A stretch of DNA of 64,000 bases, taken from the NCBI RefSeq assembly GCF_028689295.1, contig NZ_JAQTWL010000008.1:86479-150478 (forward strand). The letters are read 5' to 3'. Both the position numbers and the translations under genes were made by a program. Below, piece by piece: positions 52,455 through 60,832 of this stretch. Position 1 is the first letter of the stretch. Every line of letters begins with the position of its first letter. The notes under the pieces are model-generated. The model was not told the origin of the DNA. It was given only the letters and a program-made list of their open reading frames with translations, and did not search any database. This stretch comes from Rhodoferax sp. GTDB taxonomy: Bacteria; Pseudomonadota; Gammaproteobacteria; Burkholderiales; Burkholderiaceae_C.

Positions 52455-53414
52455 TCACTTCTCTATCGTGACCAACTTCACATTGAGCAGGGTTTGCGCC
52501 GGCAGTTGCTCCCTTTTGAACGCACGCATGGCGTACAGCACACCCTGATAGCCCTGCTCTGCGGCCTGCTGGTCGATGCTGGCCACGAGCGTGCCCTGGC
52601 TGATGGCGGTACGGGCTTCGGCCAATGCGTCGAAACCAGCGACTTTGACCTTGCCATGCCCGCTGTCGGCCAGATATTTCAACACGCCAAGTGCCATCAT
52701 GTCGTTGGCGGCGAAGATCAGGCCGATATTCGGGTGCTTGGCAAAGATGGACTTGGTGACCGTATATGCCTCATCGATCTTCCAGTTGGCCGATTCGCTG
52801 GCCACCAGTTTGACCGCCCGATTGCTGGCAAACGCGCGTACCGCACCGTTCTTGCGCGCCTGGGCGTTTTCCGCCGTACGAATACCTTCGATAATGGCTG
52901 CCTGGGTCGGTTTGGTGACTCCGGCAATAAGGGTCTTGGCCGACAAGAATCCACCCTGCTCGTTGTCGACACTGATGAACGGGACTACGGCCGAACCGGC
53001 GTCTTTCAGCTGCTTGGGGTCCAGACGCGCGTCGATGTTGACCACTGCAATGCCTGCATCTCGCGCCTTTATGACTGACGGGATCAGGTGATAGGCGTCA
53101 GCCGGCGCCACCACCAGGGCATCAATCAGCTTCTTCTGGACCAAGTCATCGACAATGGCCACCTGCTGCTCGAACGATGTTTCCTCGGCCGCCGTCTTGA
53201 CGATCAAGTCCAGGTTTAGTTCAGCGGCGGCCTTGCGTGCGCCTTTTTCCATTTCAATGAAAAACGGATTGGTCAGCGTCTTCATCACCAGCGCGACTCG
53301 TACCTTCTTGACGGGTGGCGCGCTCGGCGCAGCTTGTTGCTCCGGCTGTATGCGGTCATTACAAGCAATGAGCGCCAGGGGTAGGGCCAGAGCCAATAGT
53401 CTATAAAGTCTCAT
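52455..53414 (-). CDS. RbsB-like periplasmic binding lipoprotein
   Basis: Type I periplasmic binding protein (sugar/autoinducer-2 type) of 319 residues. The start at 53414 gives RLYRLLALALPLALIAC, a lipoprotein signal with the lipobox LIAC (Cys near residue 18). The mature part has VRVALVMKTLTNPFFIEMEKGARKAA, VVAPADAYHLIPSVIKARDAGIAVVNIDARLD and GLIFAANDMMALGVLKYLADSG, the ribose-binding-protein pattern. There is no transporter gene nearby; instead the sensor c-di-GMP gene follows at 45 bp on the same strand. I infer a LuxP-like role as periplasmic ligand presenter. Confidence 0.85.
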   Translation of the reverse strand: MRLYRLLALALPLALIACNDRIQPEQQAAPSAPPVKKVRVALVMKTLTNPFFIEMEKGARKAAAELNLDLIVKTAAEETSFEQQVAIVDDLVQKKLIDALVVAPADAYHLIPSVIKARDAGIAVVNIDARLDPKQLKDAGSAVVPFISVDNEQGGFLSAKTLIAGVTKPTQAAIIEGIRTAENAQARKNGAVRAFASNRAVKLVASESANWKIDEAYTVTKSIFAKHPNIGLIFAANDMMALGVLKYLADSGHGKVKVAGFDALAEARTAISQGTLVASIDQQAAEQGYQGVLYAMRAFKREQLPAQTLLNVKLVTIEK

Positions 53415-53432
53415 GGTGCGCCATCGTTCCAT

Positions 53433-53852
53433 TGCAGCATGTAATTATTTATTTTCGATTCCACATTTGGAAGCGTCAAAGAGGTTTTGAAGCATTTGAA
53501 CCAAGATCACACTCAACATCTCAGCCCGATGGTTCCTGCTATCCACAGTTCGCGGTCATTTGACGTGTTATTGAAAGCGATCCGGTTTAAATTTTGTCTA
53601 GCCATTATGCAGCCAAATAATGATTCCTCTAATAATGTTGACATTTGTCGAATGAAAAGATGTTTTGCGCTGTCAAAAGTACTTTACGGACAGTCACGGC
53701 CGCATGGCATGGTTTGCACTGCGGGTCCGGGCGTGGGCAATATTTCAAGGTGAAATGACGCATCATTCCGTCCACGGCAAGTCCCGGTTCTGCCGCTACC
53801 TGCCCAAGAGCCGGGATAATCACCTTTAATGCATTCTTCCTTAGAGACATGA
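53433..53852. other. AT-richer 420-bp intergenic region before the B12-MerR gene
   Basis: Base composition is visibly lower in GC than the surrounding genes. It carries a TTGACA hexamer (53638-53643) overlapped by the palindrome GACA-TT-TGTC (53640-53649); no good -10 follows. Promoters of the lipoprotein gene (minus) and the MerR gene (plus) must lie here. A frame of 88 codons at 53487-53753 has no protein-like features and no ribosome-binding site. Confidence 0.5.
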
Positions 53853-54752
53853 ATGATCAACGTTGATTCGCCTTTGGTACCCATTCAGCAAGTCGAGAGA
53901 GAGACCGGTATTACTAAGGAGACGCTGCGCAAGTGGGAGTCGCGGTACGGATTTCCACAACCGCAACGACACCTCAATGGGGAACGCCTGTATTGCGCCG
54001 AGGACCTACACCAACTTCGGCTGATTAAAGGGCTTTTGGATGCAGGACATCGTCCAGGGAAGATCGTTGCACTCCCGTTGGACGCAATCAAACAGCTTTA
54101 TGCAAAGCATACGGACAATGTCGTACCGGCTTCGGCAATGGGGTTTGTCAATCGCGTCTTTGCGAGATTGCAGGATGGAAATGTCCATGCGCTTCATCGT
54201 GAACTGGAGACGGCACTTCTGAAACAGGGGTTGAATACTTTCGTCGAGAAGACCCTGCCACCACTGATCACTTGTGTAGGTAAGCATTGGGAGAGCGGCA
54301 GTCTTGCAATTCACCAAGAGCATTTGTTTTCGGAAATTTTGCGTTCAGTGTTACAGAGTGCCGCACTGCGACTTCGGGGAAATACTGATGGCGTTAGGGT
54401 GTTGATGGCGACAGCACCCGATGAACAGCACGGAATGGGTTTGATCATGTTGCAGACCCTCCTGACTTTGGAGGGCGCTCAGTGCATCAATCTTGGGACT
54501 CAGGTTCCCCTTGTGGAAATGGTAAATAGCGCAATGAGCTACCGGGCAGAAATTGTGGCGATTTCATTTAGCTTGTCGTACGCCAGTCGAAACATTTCTC
54601 CCTTTGTTCTTAACTTGCGTCGAAATTTGCCGGCCGAAACTGCATTGTGGGCAGGTGGCGCCGGGGTTGACCGACTTCGCTCAAAGTGGCCAGGTGTGAC
54701 CCGTTTCGAGCAAATTGGAAGTGCTGCCAAGGTAATCAGGAAGTCATGTTGA
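53853..54752 (+). CDS. CarH/LitR-like MerR regulator with cobalamin-binding domains
   Basis: Protein of 299 residues: N-terminal MerR helix-turn-helix (VERETGITKETLRKWESRYGFPQPQRHLNGERLY), a four-helix B12-binding cap with the W146-X9-E156-H157 signature (the Trp, Glu and His of light-sensing CarH), and a C-terminal Rossmann-type B12 domain with E191-x-H193-x-x-G196 (the lower-ligand His motif). This combination defines the adenosylcobalamin photoreceptor repressors. GC content is lower than that of its neighbours and codon use is less biased, which suggests later acquisition. No carotenoid or photolyase genes adjoin; target promoters are unknown, probably including its own. Confidence 0.85.
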   Translation: MINVDSPLVPIQQVERETGITKETLRKWESRYGFPQPQRHLNGERLYCAEDLHQLRLIKGLLDAGHRPGKIVALPLDAIKQLYAKHTDNVVPASAMGFVNRVFARLQDGNVHALHRELETALLKQGLNTFVEKTLPPLITCVGKHWESGSLAIHQEHLFSEILRSVLQSAALRLRGNTDGVRVLMATAPDEQHGMGLIMLQTLLTLEGAQCINLGTQVPLVEMVNSAMSYRAEIVAISFSLSYASRNISPFVLNLRRNLPAETALWAGGAGVDRLRSKWPGVTRFEQIGSAAKVIRKSC

Positions 54753-54861
54753 AAAGCCAAATTTGTACCTCATAGAGTCCATCCTTCGAAAGCTTGGCGC
54801 GCATCGGATTTCCAGCTTTTTTGGCCGACAGCGCCACAAAACCTGAATCGGTTGTAAAAAA

Positions 54862-54881
54862 AAACCACCCGAAGGTGGTTT
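54862..54881. terminator. Bidirectional intrinsic terminator between the B12-MerR gene and sodB
   Basis: Perfect 8-bp stem AAACCACC-CGAA-GGTGGTTT with a tetraloop. A run of A precedes it (54856-54864), giving a U-tract for the minus-strand sodB transcript, and T-rich sequence follows on the plus side for the MerR transcript. It lies 110 bp after the MerR stop and 24 bp after the sodB stop. Confidence 0.85.
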
Positions 54882-54904
54882 CTTGTTTTGACGAGCGTTT
54901 GAAC

Positions 54905-55486
54905 TCAGGCAAAGTTGGCTTCGGCAAAGCGCCAGTTCACCAGGTTGCCAAGGAAAGTCTCGACGTATTTCTGACGCAGGTTGCGGTAGTCGATGTAGTA
55001 GGCGTGCTCCCAGACATCCACCGTCAGCAACGCTTTGTCGCCAGTGGTCAATGGTGTGCCGGCAGCACCCATGTTGACGATGTCAACCGAACCGTCGGCC
55101 TTTTTCACCAGCCAAGTCCAGCCGGAGCCGAAGTTGCCCACGGCGCTCTTGACAAAAGCTTCCTTGAACGCAGCATAAGAACCCCACTTGGTATTGATGG
55201 CAGCCGCCAGCGCGCCGTTCGGTTCACCGCCGCCGTTGGGCGTCAGGCAGTTCCAGAAAAAGGTGTGGTTCCAGATTTGGGCGGCGTTGTTGTAGATGCC
55301 GCCGCTGGATTTTTTGACGATGGACTCGAGGTCCATGCTCTCGAATTCGGTGCCTTTTTGCAGGTTGTTGAGGTTGACCACATACGCGTTGTGGTGCTTG
55401 CCATAGTGGTATTCCAGCGTTTCCTTGGAATAGTGGGGTGCCAGGGCATCCATCGCAAAAGGCAGGGGGGGCAAAGTATGTTCCAT
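54905..55486 (-). CDS. sodB: Superoxide dismutase, iron type
   Basis: Iron superoxide dismutase of 193 residues, cytoplasmic. Metal ligands: His in [13 protein letters not shown], His in [12 protein letters not shown], Asp and His in [14 protein letters not shown]. The [14 protein letters not shown] segment, FGSGWTWLV and the length fit SodB. The start is the ATG at 55486 ([10 protein letters not shown]) with GAGGA 5 bp upstream; the longer frame is non-conserved. It dismutates superoxide to peroxide and oxygen. Transcribed after xseA (57 bp gap), an arrangement common in Burkholderiales, and ends in the terminator at 54862. Confidence 0.95.
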   Translation of the reverse strand: MEHTLPPLPFAMDALAPHYSKETLEYHYGKHHNAYVVNLNNLQKGTEFESMDLESIVKKSSGGIYNNAAQIWNHTFFWNCLTPNGGGEPNGALAAAINTKWGSYAAFKEAFVKSAVGNFGSGWTWLVKKADGSVDIVNMGAAGTPLTTGDKALLTVDVWEHAYYIDYRNLRQKYVETFLGNLVNWRFAEANFA

Positions 55487-55542
55487 GTGATCCTCGGTGT
55501 TGAGTTGCAAAAATGAAATTGTAAAAACTTTCAGGTGGCAGC

Positions 55543-56820
55543 TTACACCACTCTCAAATCAACCGTGCCGTCAACAAGGGTAGCGGTCAGGGCCTGGCCG
55601 GGCGCAGTCTGCCGGCAGTTGGCAACGGTATTGCCCTGATCGTCGGACAGCATGGCATAGCCCCGCGCCAGCACCAGATGCGGGTCGAGCAGGTTCAGGC
55701 GCAGAGTAGCCCGATCCAGGCGCTGCGCCTGCTGCTGCCAGGCGCGCTGCACAGCGGTGGGCAATTGGGTCGCCAGTCGTTGCTGGTGTTGCTCTTTTGT
55801 TTGCAAAAAATGCCGGGCTGCACTTTGCAGGCCATGGGCGCTGGCCGCCAGCCGCAGGCGCTGGCTGGCCATGCGTTCGGACGGCCGCCCCAGGCGAGCC
55901 ACAGCCCGGTCCAGCCGCTGGCCCTGGCGGTCGAGCTGGCGCAGCACGGCGTCACTGAGGCGCCGCTGGGCCTGGTCCAGCGCGCCCAGCCAGGCGTCGC
56001 GCGGTTGCGCCACCAGTTCGGCCGCGGCCGTGGGCGTGGGCGCGCGCAGGTCGGCACAGAAGTCGGCAATGGTGAAGTCGGTCTCGTGACCGACGCCGCA
56101 AATGACGGGCACCGGGCTTTGTACGATGAGCCGCGCCAGTGCCTCGTCGTTGAAGGCCCACAGGTCTTCCAGTGCACCGCCGCCTCGCACCAGCAAAATC
56201 ACGTCGATCGGAACCGTATTCAATTGGTACAACGCGGTCAATGCGGCCATCAACTCGGCCGGGGCATTGGTCCCCTGCACCGAGGCCGGGGCCAGCACCA
56301 CCGGAATGTGCGGCACACGCCGCTGCAAGGCGGTCACCACGTCATGCAAAGCCGCCGCACCGAGCGAGGTCACCAGACCGATGGCGCGCGGCATGACGGG
56401 TAGCGCTCTCTTGCGGGCGGCATCAAACAGGCCCTGTGCTGCCAGCCGGGCCTTGAGTTTGAGGAATTCCTCGAACAGGCCGCCCTGGCCGGCGCGGCGC
56501 ATGCCTTCGACAATCAACTGCAGGTCGCCACGCGGCTCATAGACACCCAGGCGCCCTTGCACTTCGACCAGTTCACCGTCGCGTGGCGCAAAGTCAAGAC
56601 CGCTGGCGGCACGCTTGAACATGGCACAACGCAACTGTCCGGAGGTATCCTTCAACGAGAAGTAGCAGTGGCCGCTGGCAGCGCGCGAAAACCCGGACAA
56701 CTCACCGCGCACGGTCACCGGGTTGAAGCGGGCTTGCAGCGCGTCAGTTATGGCGCGACACAGCGCACCGACCGTCCAGACTGTCCCGGACTCTGGCAAA
56801 AGAGACGGCTCAGCCATCAT
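55543..56820 (-). CDS. xseA: Exodeoxyribonuclease VII large subunit
   Basis: XseA of 425 residues: N-terminal OB-fold ([46 protein letters not shown]), DNA-binding middle ([72 protein letters not shown]) and a long helical part, then the short C-terminal end. All usual motifs are present. Two adjacent in-frame ATGs (56820 and 56817) are possible starts. It degrades single-stranded DNA with XseB, which is not encoded here. Confidence 0.93.
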   Translation of the reverse strand: MMAEPSLLPESGTVWTVGALCRAITDALQARFNPVTVRGELSGFSRAASGHCYFSLKDTSGQLRCAMFKRAASGLDFAPRDGELVEVQGRLGVYEPRGDLQLIVEGMRRAGQGGLFEEFLKLKARLAAQGLFDAARKRALPVMPRAIGLVTSLGAAALHDVVTALQRRVPHIPVVLAPASVQGTNAPAELMAALTALYQLNTVPIDVILLVRGGGALEDLWAFNDEALARLIVQSPVPVICGVGHETDFTIADFCADLRAPTPTAAAELVAQPRDAWLGALDQAQRRLSDAVLRQLDRQGQRLDRAVARLGRPSERMASQRLRLAASAHGLQSAARHFLQTKEQHQQRLATQLPTAVQRAWQQQAQRLDRATLRLNLLDPHLVLARGYAMLSDDQGNTVANCRQTAPGQALTATLVDGTVDLRVV

Positions 56821-57030
56821 GCCAAAGCACCCGGCGCTAGCAACACGATAGTGAATTGCCCACAGTTTGGCGCGGACACCCAAAAACCAAAAACGCTAGC
56901 AACTGTGTGAGATTTTTCGTTGAATATCATTGATTTAATTAGATTTTTTGCTGCTTAAATTGTAATCAACGTGTTACGTATCAAAACACGCGTCAACAGC
57001 AGATGGATATTAGGGTAATTACTCACAAAG

Positions 57031-57039
57031 TTATCCACA
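57031..57039 (+). promoter_or_regulatory. Single perfect DnaA box
   Basis: TTATCCACA matches the strong DnaA box exactly. It lies in the 270-bp gap between xseA and the cyclase gene, which is locally AT-rich (56905-57000). I see no second perfect box or 13-mers, so this is not an origin by itself. It may titrate DnaA or tune expression of xseA. Confidence 0.6.
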
Positions 57040-57092
57040 GGAAATGCGAGCAGCTCACAAAGCGCAGTCCTGCGCTTCAAAAGAGCCTGATG

Positions 57093-58676
57093 TTATAGCT
57101 TGGGCAGCACCTCGGCCACGGCACAGGTCGCAATGTCCATGAGTTTGGCATGGCGCGGATCAGTGTTCGACAGCAGCGTCGCCACCTGCGCATAGGAGTT
57201 GTTGACGAACACTCTTCCTTCGGGAGCGTCACGTTCCACGCCATAGCGGATTTTCGAGCGTTCGGTGACGGACAGTTTGCTGATCAGCCCCTTGGTGGCC
57301 CAGATCTTGCCGAAGCGGGCCAGGTCAGATAAGCGGCCACAAATATTGATGGTTTCGCCCAGCACCACCAGTTCGAAGTTGGTGTTGGTCCTGAACGTAC
57401 CGAGCCATTCCTCACCTTCACTCAGGCCGATGTTCATGTACAAGGGGTTGGTCCAACCCTTGCGCACCATCCACTCGTGGCTGATGTTTTGCATGGTTTC
57501 ACGCACCTTGTTGGCGCACAGCACGGCGTTCATCAGGTAATTGCGGTCGGGCTGGGGAAAGAAGTAATAGACCATGCCGTCACCCGTGTGTTTGCCATAA
57601 GCGCCGTAATACTCCCGGAAAATCGGGTCCAGCGTGGACCAGATCTGGTTGATCAATTGAAAGTAGTCTTCGGGTGGCAACTCCGAGCAGATGCGCACCG
57701 AGTTTTGCAGGTCGGCCACCATCACGGCCAACGGCGTCAGTACCGGCAGGCGCTGGCTGAGCAAGGCGCGAATGAACGAGTCGCGCCGTGACACACAGTT
57801 GAGCAACTGGTTCACATCCTGCTTTTCAGGCACATAGACAATCAGCACGCCTTCGCGAAAGCTCAGGGCCACCACCTGGCAGGGGCCGATCTCAGGATCA
57901 GGGTGGACCAGGCCGACAATGTGCTGGATGCGGTTTTCGGGTTCAGGGCAATGGTCATAGCAATCCATCAGCCATTGCCGCTGCGCATCAGCCAGGTTAC
58001 CCAGATTCTGGCTGAAGGCCTGGCGCGACAAACGACTTTTGATCGGCCCCAAATGGGCGTTGAACAAACTGGCCTGCTCCTGCTGGGGCAATGTTCCTGC
58101 CCATTCGAGCAGGGTGGGCACAATGGAGCGGTCGTTGGCCCGCTCCGGGATCGGGTTGTCGGCAAAGAATTCTTTTTGGGCCAGCGCGTTGAGCCAGATC
58201 AACTGAAACTCGAAGTTGACCATGTAAGCGGGATACGGAATGTTTTCGACCGAAACCTGAACTGATTCGCTGCGCTGGACAGAGGCTGGCGCCGTGCGTT
58301 TTTCAGAAAAAGGGGCACTGTCATTGGGCAAGGGGGCAGGCCCGGCAGCGACAGTTGGCGATGGCACAACTGCTGGCGTGGTGGCGGAGTCGGGCGCGGA
58401 CGCCGTGGGGGACGGCTTGACCTTAACTGGCTCTGCCTCGTCGGCCAGTTGACGCTTGATGTCTTCCATGCTGACACCATTGCGCTTGAGTTCCTGAATT
58501 TGCCCAATGCGTTCCAGCGCCCAGTCCGGGAAATAGCCCAGGGTGGTGGGTGCTTCGCCCGGCACAGCCGCTTGCCGACGCACTTCCGGCCGGGGCAGGA
58601 GCCCGACGGCAATGTAATTGTTGAGGGTGGCACGCGAAATGCCGGCACCTTCAAGCAACGCGACGCTGGTTAACAT
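57093..58676 (-). CDS. MerR-type HTH fused to class III adenylate/guanylate cyclase
   Basis: Protein of 527 residues. An N-terminal MerR-like helix-turn-helix (ISRATLNNYIAVGLLPRPEVRR, then WALERIGQIQELKRNGVSMEDIKRQL, to about residue 80) is followed by a Pro/Ala-rich linker (about 85-140), a PAS-like region (about 145-300) and a C-terminal class III nucleotide cyclase domain. Both metal Asp residues are visible (VMVADLQNS, HTGDGMVYYFF), as are the catalytic Asn and Arg (INICGRLSDLA), so it should be active. The adenine/guanine specificity residues are not certain. ATG at 58676 is chosen (LTSVALLEG). Next to a cNMP-binding patatin gene. A phased motif array covers its promoter. Confidence 0.8.
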   Translation of the reverse strand: MLTSVALLEGAGISRATLNNYIAVGLLPRPEVRRQAAVPGEAPTTLGYFPDWALERIGQIQELKRNGVSMEDIKRQLADEAEPVKVKPSPTASAPDSATTPAVVPSPTVAAGPAPLPNDSAPFSEKRTAPASVQRSESVQVSVENIPYPAYMVNFEFQLIWLNALAQKEFFADNPIPERANDRSIVPTLLEWAGTLPQQEQASLFNAHLGPIKSRLSRQAFSQNLGNLADAQRQWLMDCYDHCPEPENRIQHIVGLVHPDPEIGPCQVVALSFREGVLIVYVPEKQDVNQLLNCVSRRDSFIRALLSQRLPVLTPLAVMVADLQNSVRICSELPPEDYFQLINQIWSTLDPIFREYYGAYGKHTGDGMVYYFFPQPDRNYLMNAVLCANKVRETMQNISHEWMVRKGWTNPLYMNIGLSEGEEWLGTFRTNTNFELVVLGETINICGRLSDLARFGKIWATKGLISKLSVTERSKIRYGVERDAPEGRVFVNNSYAQVATLLSNTDPRHAKLMDIATCAVAEVLPKL

Positions 58677-58699
58677 GAAACTATCCACTGCTTTCTTTG

Positions 58700-58867
58700 T
58701 TAGACAACTGGACTATATAGATATACAACTGGATTGCAAGTGTCCAAGCAACAAAACTGATAAACAACCACAGCCGTGTTGTTCTCAGGCATCAGTTGTC
58801 TACAGCTGTCTAATCTATTGCCTGTAGCTGTCTAACTAAATTTACAGCTGTCCAAGCAACTGTCTGT
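58700..58867. promoter_or_regulatory. Array of repeated 9-bp motifs at helical spacing before the cyclase gene
   Basis: The motif GYTGTCYAA recurs at 58795, 58805, 58827 and 58847 (start-to-start 10, 22 and 20 bp), with a weaker one at 58859 and one inverted at 58700-58708. ACAACTGGA repeats at 58704-58712 and 58725-58733 (21 bp apart). TGTCCAAGCAAC repeats at 58741-58752 and 58849-58860. The spacings equal one or two turns of DNA, so the sites face the same side. MerR-type HTH of the adjacent cyclase is the obvious candidate binder. Confidence 0.7.
58712..58739 (-). promoter_or_regulatory. Sigma-70-like promoter of the cyclase gene
   Basis: On the minus strand -35 TTGCAA (58739-58734), 16-bp spacer, -10 TATAGT (58717-58712). 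The spacer contains one ACAACTGGA repeat and the other overlaps the -10 and start region, a placement suited to repression by the gene's own product. The start codon at 58676 is about 36 bp further on. Confidence 0.55.
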
Positions 58868-58928
58868 TCAAACGACGGCGGAGTGGGCAACTTCACGGCT
58901 TGAATCGGGTCGCCACCGCGACCCCACT

Positions 58929-60788
58929 TCAGAGGCGCGCCCGAAACGGCTTGAGCTGTTCTTCGGACATGGCGTCGAGCACCTCGCAGGCGTAGTCGTA
59001 GCCCTGCTTGGCGATGTTGTCAAAGCGCTGCCACTGCAGCATGCCCACCCTCTCCAGCGGCGGGCTGAAGTAGAGGTCGGTCAGTCGGCGCGATTCGCTC
59101 TGGCGCGAGGTGCTGTACATGATGTTGACATTGAGCAAATAGGCCATGAACGAAGGCAGCTTGTAGCGGCGCTGCTGGCGCGGACGCAGGCGGTCGCGCA
59201 ACAGCGCCCAGGTACCTGGCACTTCGTCAAACGCCACAGGCTTGGGCTTGCGCGTGCCCAGATCCATGCCGATGACCTTGCCCACGCCGCGCCGCTTGCG
59301 CATGATGCTGACCGGGAAGTTGTTGAAGGTGCCACCGTCAAACAGCAGATCACCCGCCACCGGCACCGGCGGAAAGGCGCCGGGGATGGCGGTGCTGGCC
59401 AGAATGGACTGGGTCAGTGGACCCTGGCTGATGACCTGTTCGCGGGCCTCGGTGTAGTTGCTGGCCACACAAAAGTAGTTTTTCCAGGCATCCTCGACGT
59501 CTGCCGGATGGCCGAAGACTTGCTGCAAGGCCACTTGCAGAATGCGGCGCATGCGGCGTCCGCGAATGAGCGAGATCAGTGGCAACAGGTTGAAGTCCCC
59601 CGTGGGCTTGTCGGCAAAGGCCGCGCGTGCGATCGACATCAGGCTGTCCAGCGGCTGGTCCGAGGCGACCATGGCCGCCATGATCGACCCGATGCTGGTA
59701 CCGCCGACAAAGTCAACCACGATGCCGCGCTCTTGCAGCGCTTGGTAAAGCCCCAGATGCGCCAAGCCTTTGGCGCCGCCACCGGCCAGCACCAAGCCCA
59801 CCGCGGTGCGGCTCTGAATACGCGCCAGCCGCGCCATGTCGCTGTCAAGCGTTGGTCGTATGTGCACATGGTCGGTAACCGGTCGGCGCGCCAGCCATTG
59901 CCTTGTCCCGTTCGGACAACGCACCGCAGCCTCGTGCAGCAGCACCAGGATTTGCGCCGCCCCACCCTGCCCGCTACGCGGCATCAGGCAGGCGCTTTCG
60001 GTTTCGTGCAGCACGGGCGGCTGGCGGGCATCGGCCAGCAGCAAAAGCTCGTCACTGTGGCGGCTGCAGCGCTGCGTCCATGCGCTGGCATCGGCATCGC
60101 CCACCAGCAGCACAAAGTCGTGCGCCAGCTCCAGTTGACCCAGGTAGGACGCAATGCGGCGGTTGGCAGCTACATCGGTGCTTGCGCTGCGCGCCAGGCC
60201 CGGCTGCTGCAGGGCTGTATCGACGTCGCTCGCAGCCACCAGGCAAACCTTGCCCATGCCCCCGAGCTGTGCCGCCAGGCGCCGGGCAAAATCAGCGCAA
60301 TCCACGCCGGCAGTGACGGGCAGCAGCGCCATGGCCACCGGTGGCGGCACCGCAGTCAGCAAACCGGTGCTGGTGAGCCGCTTGATCATCTGGCGCGTCA
60401 GCAGGATGGACATTTGCGCGCTGCTGGCCAGCAGGCGGCTGAACTCGGACTTGGCCAGACGCACCAGCAAGGAGTCGCGGATGGCAACAACGGTGGCCGT
60501 TCGCGGCTCGTCGGTGTAGAGGCTCATCTCGCCAATGATCTCGCCCCGCCCCATCTCGCGCACCATGCGCTCTTCACCGCCGTCGTCCCGCACCGAGGCC
60601 CGCAGCCGTCCGCTGATCGACAAATACATGGCATCGCCGGGCTCGCCCTGGCACATCAGCATGTCACCGGCGGCCAATTCAACCCAATGCAAATGGCTCC
60701 GCAACAGCGCAATGGCCTCGGCATCGAGGTCGCTGAGCATGCGCTGCAAATGCTGGTTGAGCACCTGCTCGGGGTAATCCGTCGTCAT
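58929..60788 (-). CDS. Cyclic-nucleotide-binding patatin-like phospholipase
   Basis: Protein of 619 residues. The N-terminal cNMP-binding domain (about 12-125) has GEPGDAMYLSISGRL and the phosphate cassette GEIIGEMSLYTDEPRTATV with conserved Glu and Arg, so binding should be possible. A middle part (about 145-320) recalls the NTE/RssA-type linker. The C-terminal patatin domain has the oxyanion loop GGGAKGLAHLG, the nucleophile GTSIGS and the catalytic Asp in LFDGGTFNNFP. Expected lipase/lysophospholipase at the inner membrane. Start chosen at the ATG 60788; a TTG at 60803 is the other option. It follows the acyl-CoA ligase by 44 bp, so they are co-transcribed. Confidence 0.88.
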   Translation of the reverse strand: MTTDYPEQVLNQHLQRMLSDLDAEAIALLRSHLHWVELAAGDMLMCQGEPGDAMYLSISGRLRASVRDDGGEERMVREMGRGEIIGEMSLYTDEPRTATVVAIRDSLLVRLAKSEFSRLLASSAQMSILLTRQMIKRLTSTGLLTAVPPPVAMALLPVTAGVDCADFARRLAAQLGGMGKVCLVAASDVDTALQQPGLARSASTDVAANRRIASYLGQLELAHDFVLLVGDADASAWTQRCSRHSDELLLLADARQPPVLHETESACLMPRSGQGGAAQILVLLHEAAVRCPNGTRQWLARRPVTDHVHIRPTLDSDMARLARIQSRTAVGLVLAGGGAKGLAHLGLYQALQERGIVVDFVGGTSIGSIMAAMVASDQPLDSLMSIARAAFADKPTGDFNLLPLISLIRGRRMRRILQVALQQVFGHPADVEDAWKNYFCVASNYTEAREQVISQGPLTQSILASTAIPGAFPPVPVAGDLLFDGGTFNNFPVSIMRKRRGVGKVIGMDLGTRKPKPVAFDEVPGTWALLRDRLRPRQQRRYKLPSFMAYLLNVNIMYSTSRQSESRRLTDLYFSPPLERVGMLQWQRFDNIAKQGYDYACEVLDAMSEEQLKPFRARL

Positions 60789-60832
60789 GGGGCATCCAAT
60801 CAAAGGGCGTCAGCCCCGAACAAAAAAACGAA

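Noticed and set aside
53487..53753. Open frame of 88 codons upstream of the B12-MerR gene
   Set aside because: Composition looks non-coding, no start signals, and it overlaps the region where both promoters must lie.
57031..57039. Replication origin
   Set aside because: Only one perfect DnaA box, no 13-mer repeats, and no dnaA, dnaN or parAB genes nearby.
58700..58867. CRISPR array or plasmid iterons
   Set aside because: Units are only 9-12 bp, spacers are not uniform in type, and neither cas genes nor a Rep gene are present.
57093..60788. Firm assignment to Pycsar or CBASS defence
   Set aside because: The cyclase has a DNA-binding start and the patatin resembles housekeeping cNMP-patatins; no CD-NTase, Cap genes or phage-defence neighbours are present, so it stays a hypothesis.
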